Assembly: GCA_964371055.1 (NCBI GenBank)
Contig: CAYJLF010000004.1
Location: 248,001-312,000 of the forward strand
Reading direction: 5' to 3'
Source of the DNA: CAYJLF01 sp964371055
GTDB taxonomy: Bacteria > Eisenbacteria > RBG-16-71-46 > CAIMUX01
DNA length: 64,000 bases
Of this stretch, positions 62,925 to 64,000 are shown one piece after another. Numbering within the stretch: position 1 is the stretch's first letter; the number at the start of each line of letters is the position of its first letter. The position numbers and the translations under genes are program-made. The notes below the pieces were generated by a model. It saw only the letters and a list, made by a program, of their open reading frames with translations. It was not told where the DNA came from and did not search any database.

Positions 62925-63394
62925 GCCGCCGCCTGCTCGGACGTCCCGTCCGCCGCTCGGTCCAGGAACAGCCTCACCTCGGCCCGCCCCTCGTCGAGTC
63001 CCACCTCGACCCGGCAGGCCGGCTGGTCCGAACCCCAGCCGGGGACGGCCCGGGGTGGGGCGAGCGCGAAGGTCTCGAACTGCCCCGCAATCTCCGGCAG
63101 CACATTGCCGCAGATGACGTTCGCCAGTTCGCCCAGAGCGTCGAGCTGGACGGCGGCCGAGAGCGAGGAGCCATCCTCGCCCAGCATGTTCCCGGCCATC
63201 GTCGGCAGCACGTCCTTCGAGACGCCGAGGAGGACGCGTCCCTGGAACCGCCCGGAGAAGGCGACCTCCACCGTGGCGACGACCTTGGCCGCCCGCTGGT
63301 CGTCGTTCAGATCCGACGACGGCAGCAGGAAGCCCAGGTTCTCAAAAGTCTGGGCTGTCGCCAGGTACAGCCTGGGTCTGAGTGAGTTGCTCAT
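62921..63394 (-). CDS. cheX: CheX-type CheY phosphatase
   Basis: This 157-residue protein has the CheX/CheC/FliY pattern: FENLGFLLP near the start, FSGRFQGRVLLGVSKDV, then AVQLDALGELANVICGNVLPEI, which carries the E-x2-N catalytic pair. It would dephosphorylate CheY-P. Its start lies inside cheY, overlapping it by 53 bases, and its end overlaps cheB. No membrane segment is seen. Confidence 0.82.
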   Translation of the reverse strand: MSNSLRPRLYLATAQTFENLGFLLPSSDLNDDQRAAKVVATVEVAFSGRFQGRVLLGVSKDVLPTMAGNMLGEDGSSLSAAVQLDALGELANVICGNVLPEIAGQFETFALAPPRAVPGWGSDQPACRVEVGLDEGRAEVRLFLDRAADGTSEQAAA

Positions 63395-63770
63395 CGCTCG
63401 CTCCCGTAATCTTCAGGATCTGGTCCCGCAGCAGTTCCGGCGTGAACGGCTTGTGCACGAAACCGGCGCCCCGCTGCTGCATCATCTTGATCCGCGTCGC
63501 GCTTCCGTCCGTCGACACGACGATGACGGCCGTGTCGCTGGTCTCCGGGCTCGAACGGAGCCTCTCGATCATCTCCTCCCCGTTCATCACCGGCATGTTG
63601 ATGTCCACGAGAATGAGATCGATCCAGTGGGAGGCCAGGACCTCCAGTCCTTCCGCCCCGTTTCCGGCCTGATGGACCTCGCCGAGCGGGATTCCGCACA
63701 GACCGAGCGTCTTGATGACCATCGAGCGCATGACCGCACTGTCATCCACGACCAGTACATTGAGCGCCAC
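63342..63770 (-). CDS. cheY: Response regulator CheY
   Basis: This 142-residue single receiver domain has the acid pocket VVDDSAVM (D9, D10), phosphoacceptor D56 (LVDINMPVMNG), VVSTDGS and the lysine in HKPF. It carries a C-terminal tail of about 20 residues (LTQTQAVPGDSPDF) that overlaps the cheX start. Phosphorylated CheY controls the flagellar switch or another output. It is downstream of cheD. Confidence 0.92.
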   Translation of the reverse strand: MALNVLVVDDSAVMRSMVIKTLGLCGIPLGEVHQAGNGAEGLEVLASHWIDLILVDINMPVMNGEEMIERLRSSPETSDTAVIVVSTDGSATRIKMMQQRGAGFVHKPFTPELLRDQILKITGASDEQLTQTQAVPGDSPDF

Positions 63771-63805
63771 GGCTCTGCCCTCCGTTCCGTCCCCGGTACC
63801 TCGTC

Positions 63806-64000
63806 TCAGAGCTTGCGCACCGTTCCGTTCACCTTGAGTGTCACATCCCCGGTCGCGAGATCGAGGGAGACGGTTCGCGAATCGGTTCCGCCCACGTCAT
63901 ACGACTTGACCAGCACATTGTTCTTCCAGAGCAGCTTGCGGAGCATGACGAAGTTGCGCTTGCCGATCTGGAAATAGTCGTCCTCGACATTGGACTTCGA
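63806..64000 (-). CDS. cheD: Chemoreceptor glutamine deamidase CheD, N-terminus cut by window edge
   Basis: The minus-strand frame enters at base 64000 and stops at 63806-63808. The 64 visible residues include YFQIGKRNFVMLRKLLWKNN, DVGGTDSRTVSLDLATGDVT and end LKVNGTVRKL, matching the CheD C-terminus. CheD deamidates receptor glutamines and often binds CheC or CheX. The catalytic Cys and His lie outside the window. Confidence 0.85.
   Translation of the reverse strand, partial: SKSNVEDDYFQIGKRNFVMLRKLLWKNNVLVKSYDVGGTDSRTVSLDLATGDVTLKVNGTVRKL

Overview
The window is 64 kb of very GC-rich bacterial DNA, packed with genes on both strands. I see no phage, insertion sequence, CRISPR array, rRNA or tRNA. 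The chemotaxis genes, Rrf2 regulator, RecJ, TopA, MgtE and citrate synthase are bacterial. A futalosine-type menaquinone route, a ferredoxin-linked 2-oxoacid oxidoreductase, a selenocysteine-containing SelD and a secreted Asp-box protein with a FlgD/T9SS-like C-terminus suggest an anaerobic or facultative member of a poorly cultured Gram-negative lineage such as an FCB-type candidate phylum. The lineage is inference.

Layout. 1-4.5 kb: edge-truncated NHLRC2-like thioredoxin, cyclophilin, korAB. 4.5-11.5 kb: orphan histidine kinase, unknown secreted protein, SNF2 helicase with a SWIM zinc-finger partner. 11.5-14 kb (minus): metallo-beta-lactamase fold protein with a CheR-type methyltransferase, then ferritin with a MESH1-like alarmone hydrolase. 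14.3-15.4 kb: selD with an in-frame TGA and a SECIS-like hairpin. 15.4-25.2 kb: thioredoxin lipoprotein, ubiA/ubiX/ubiD-type genes, wlbA-like dehydrogenase, recJ, mqnE, mqnA. 25.2-29.8 kb (minus): Rrf2 regulator and a sulfate ABC importer. 30.2-32.9 kb: mqnC, a YedF-like protein and a DUF3343 Se/S carrier, facing mqnD. 32.9-43.3 kb: DUF1028 protein, two MFS exporters, cytidylate-kinase-like protein, sthA, Asp-box protein, SH3 protein, RNase HII. 43.4-47.9 kb: 5'-nucleotidase lipoprotein, AI-2E-type permease, DUF523 protein, agmatinase-family enzyme. 47.9-52.7 kb: a 1,603-residue acyl-CoA-synthetase/kinase-like/GNAT fusion. 52.9-61.7 kb: citrate synthase, mgtE, SDR, topA, alpha/beta hydrolase, malQ. 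61.9-64 kb (minus): cheD-cheY-cheX-cheB.

Together the genes show three themes. Menaquinone: mqnA, mqnC, mqnD and mqnE plus a prenyltransferase, UbiX and UbiD supply nearly the whole futalosine route, with no mqnB visible. Selenium/sulfur: SelD(Sec), YedF-like and DUF3343 proteins plus Rrf2-linked sulfate uptake. Redox and iron: ferritin, MESH1-like hydrolase, SthA and KorAB. Several genes start at TTG or GTG, chosen here by Shine-Dalgarno position. Most long antisense frames are GC-driven shadows and are left out.
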